From contig NZ_CP076538.1 of NCBI RefSeq assembly GCF_018885265.1, positions 1,958,001 to 2,022,000 on the forward strand: a stretch of 64,000 nucleotides of DNA. The letters are read 5' to 3'. The translations under genes were made by a program, and so were the position numbers. The stretch comes from Amycolatopsis aidingensis (GTDB taxonomy: Bacteria > Actinomycetota > Actinomycetes > Mycobacteriales > Pseudonocardiaceae). The notes under the pieces are model-generated. The model worked only from the letters and a program-made list of their open reading frames with translations, ran no database searches and was not told the origin of the DNA. Positions 63,402 through 64,000 of this stretch are shown one piece after another; within the stretch, counting starts at the first letter, position 1; every line of letters begins with the position of its first letter.

Positions 63402-64000
63402 GATCGCCGGTCACCCGCATCCGCAGCGCCGGGTCGGGGGTCAGCAGGTTCCCGCGGATCCGGACCCGTCCGGCGCCGGGATTGACGCAGTGCCAGTGCC
63501 TGCGCCGCAACAGCTCCGCGACCAGCATCCGGATCTCCAGCTGGGCCAGCCCGCTACCGAGGCAGCGCCGGGTGCCGCCACCGAACGGGAAGTAGTGCCG
63601 CGGTGGGCGAGTACCGAGGAACCGGCCGGGGTCGAACCGCCGCGGGGCGGCGAACGCCTCCGGCCTGCGGTGCGCCAGGTAGATGCTCAACGTGCAGACG
63701 GTCCCCGCGGGGAACCGGCGACCGCCCAGTTCGGTCTCCTCGGTGAGCATCCGGTTCTCCCCGATGGCCGTCGAGGGGGTCAGCCGCAGTACCTCCTGGA
63801 TCACCGCCTGCAGCAGTGGTGTCCGGGTGGCATCCGATCCGTCCGCATCGGCATCGGCCAGTTCGGCCAGCACCGCCTCCCGCAGCCGCCGGTCGCGGTC
63901 CAGCCACAGCAGGGTCCAGGTCATCGCCGTCGCGGTGGTCTCGTGCCCGGCGAACAGCAGGGACACGATCTGGTCCCGCAGCTCGGCCTCACCGAGCTCG
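63394..64000 (-). CDS. cytochrome P450, 5' end beyond the window
   Basis: The visible ~201 C-terminal residues contain the I-helix motif FAGHETTAT, ExxR in QEVLRL, RFDPGRF and the heme loop FPFGGGTRRCLGSG with the Cys ligand. The open frame continues to base 64000 (ELGEAELRDQIVSLL), so the N-terminal half is missing. It is coupled to the UbiA-type gene and may oxidise a prenylated or terpenoid product. Class and substrate are not visible. Confidence 0.92.
   Translation of the reverse strand, partial: ELGEAELRDQIVSLLFAGHETTATAMTWTLLWLDRDRRLREAVLAELADADADGSDATRTPLLQAVIQEVLRLTPSTAIGENRMLTEETELGGRRFPAGTVCTLSIYLAHRRPEAFAAPRRFDPGRFLGTRPPRHYFPFGGGTRRCLGSGLAQLEIRMLVAELLRRRHWHCVNPGAGRVRIRGNLLTPDPALRMRVTGDRG

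Overview
The window is very GC-rich, uses GTG and TTG starts freely, and packs genes with ATGA, GTGA or TGATG overlaps. A mycoredoxin-type glutaredoxin, an F420-type deazaflavin oxidoreductase, a DUF574-type methyltransferase and a type I-E CRISPR repeat with a CCCCGC/GCGGGG stem all point to a filamentous actinomycete, most likely of the Pseudonocardiaceae. I cannot name the genus from sequence alone. No rRNA or tRNA gene was found.

Layout. (1) 1-3272: a small operon with an unidentified gene end, an MFS transporter, a PduX-like GHMP kinase and a PLP-dependent cysteine-synthase-like enzyme. It looks like production and export of an unusual amino acid made through a phospho-amino acid. (2) 3439-4986: a secreted endonuclease/exonuclease/phosphatase-family protein on the other strand. 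(3) 5065-14983: a pyroglutamate island. It holds a pyroglutamyl-peptidase-like protein with Ser at the nucleophile position, PxpC-PxpB-PxpA, an NRAMP-like transporter, a divergent GntR regulator, a full-length OPLAH/hydantoinase-type 5-oxoprolinase and a TauE/SafE permease. (4) 15019-20073: methionine gamma-lyase-like gene with a divergent AsnC regulator, a two-gene Ktr/Trk K+ uptake operon, and a TetR gene with an F420-type oxidoreductase. (5) 20163-31936: a nine-gene tightly overlapping minus-strand operon that combines PelF-like and PelG-like proteins, a GH114 hydrolase, two Agd3/CE18-like deacetylases and nucleotide-sugar genes. It resembles Pel / galactosaminogalactan synthesis. (6) 32351-39301: housekeeping and stress genes, including a HAD gene broken by an in-frame TAG and a divergent ArsR pair.

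(7) 39453-55511: a CRISPR and toxin-antitoxin island. A complete type I-E operon (cas3-cse1-cse2-cas7-cas5-cas6-cas1-cas2) is flanked by five arrays. Array 1 lies beside cas2 on the minus strand, and arrays 2-5 follow cas3 on the plus strand. Array families share the repeat stem but differ in the 4-nt loop. An AbiEi-like gene, an XRE regulator with small Cys-rich proteins, and a Phd/RelE module lie between the arrays, with isolated degenerate repeats beside them. (8) 55612-64000: a secreted SH3-like protein, a PhoD-type phosphatase, a PadR-regulated ABC exporter, a DUF574 methyltransferase, and a P450-UbiA pair cut by the window end.

A 21-bp tandem repeat with a GGCAAAC core occupies each of the three convergent gene junctions longer than about 50 bp (3.3 kb, 20.1 kb, 39.4 kb), with one orientation at the first, the opposite at the second and both at the third. 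Several dyads next to regulator genes (GntR, TetR, ArsR, PadR, Phd) are good operator candidates.
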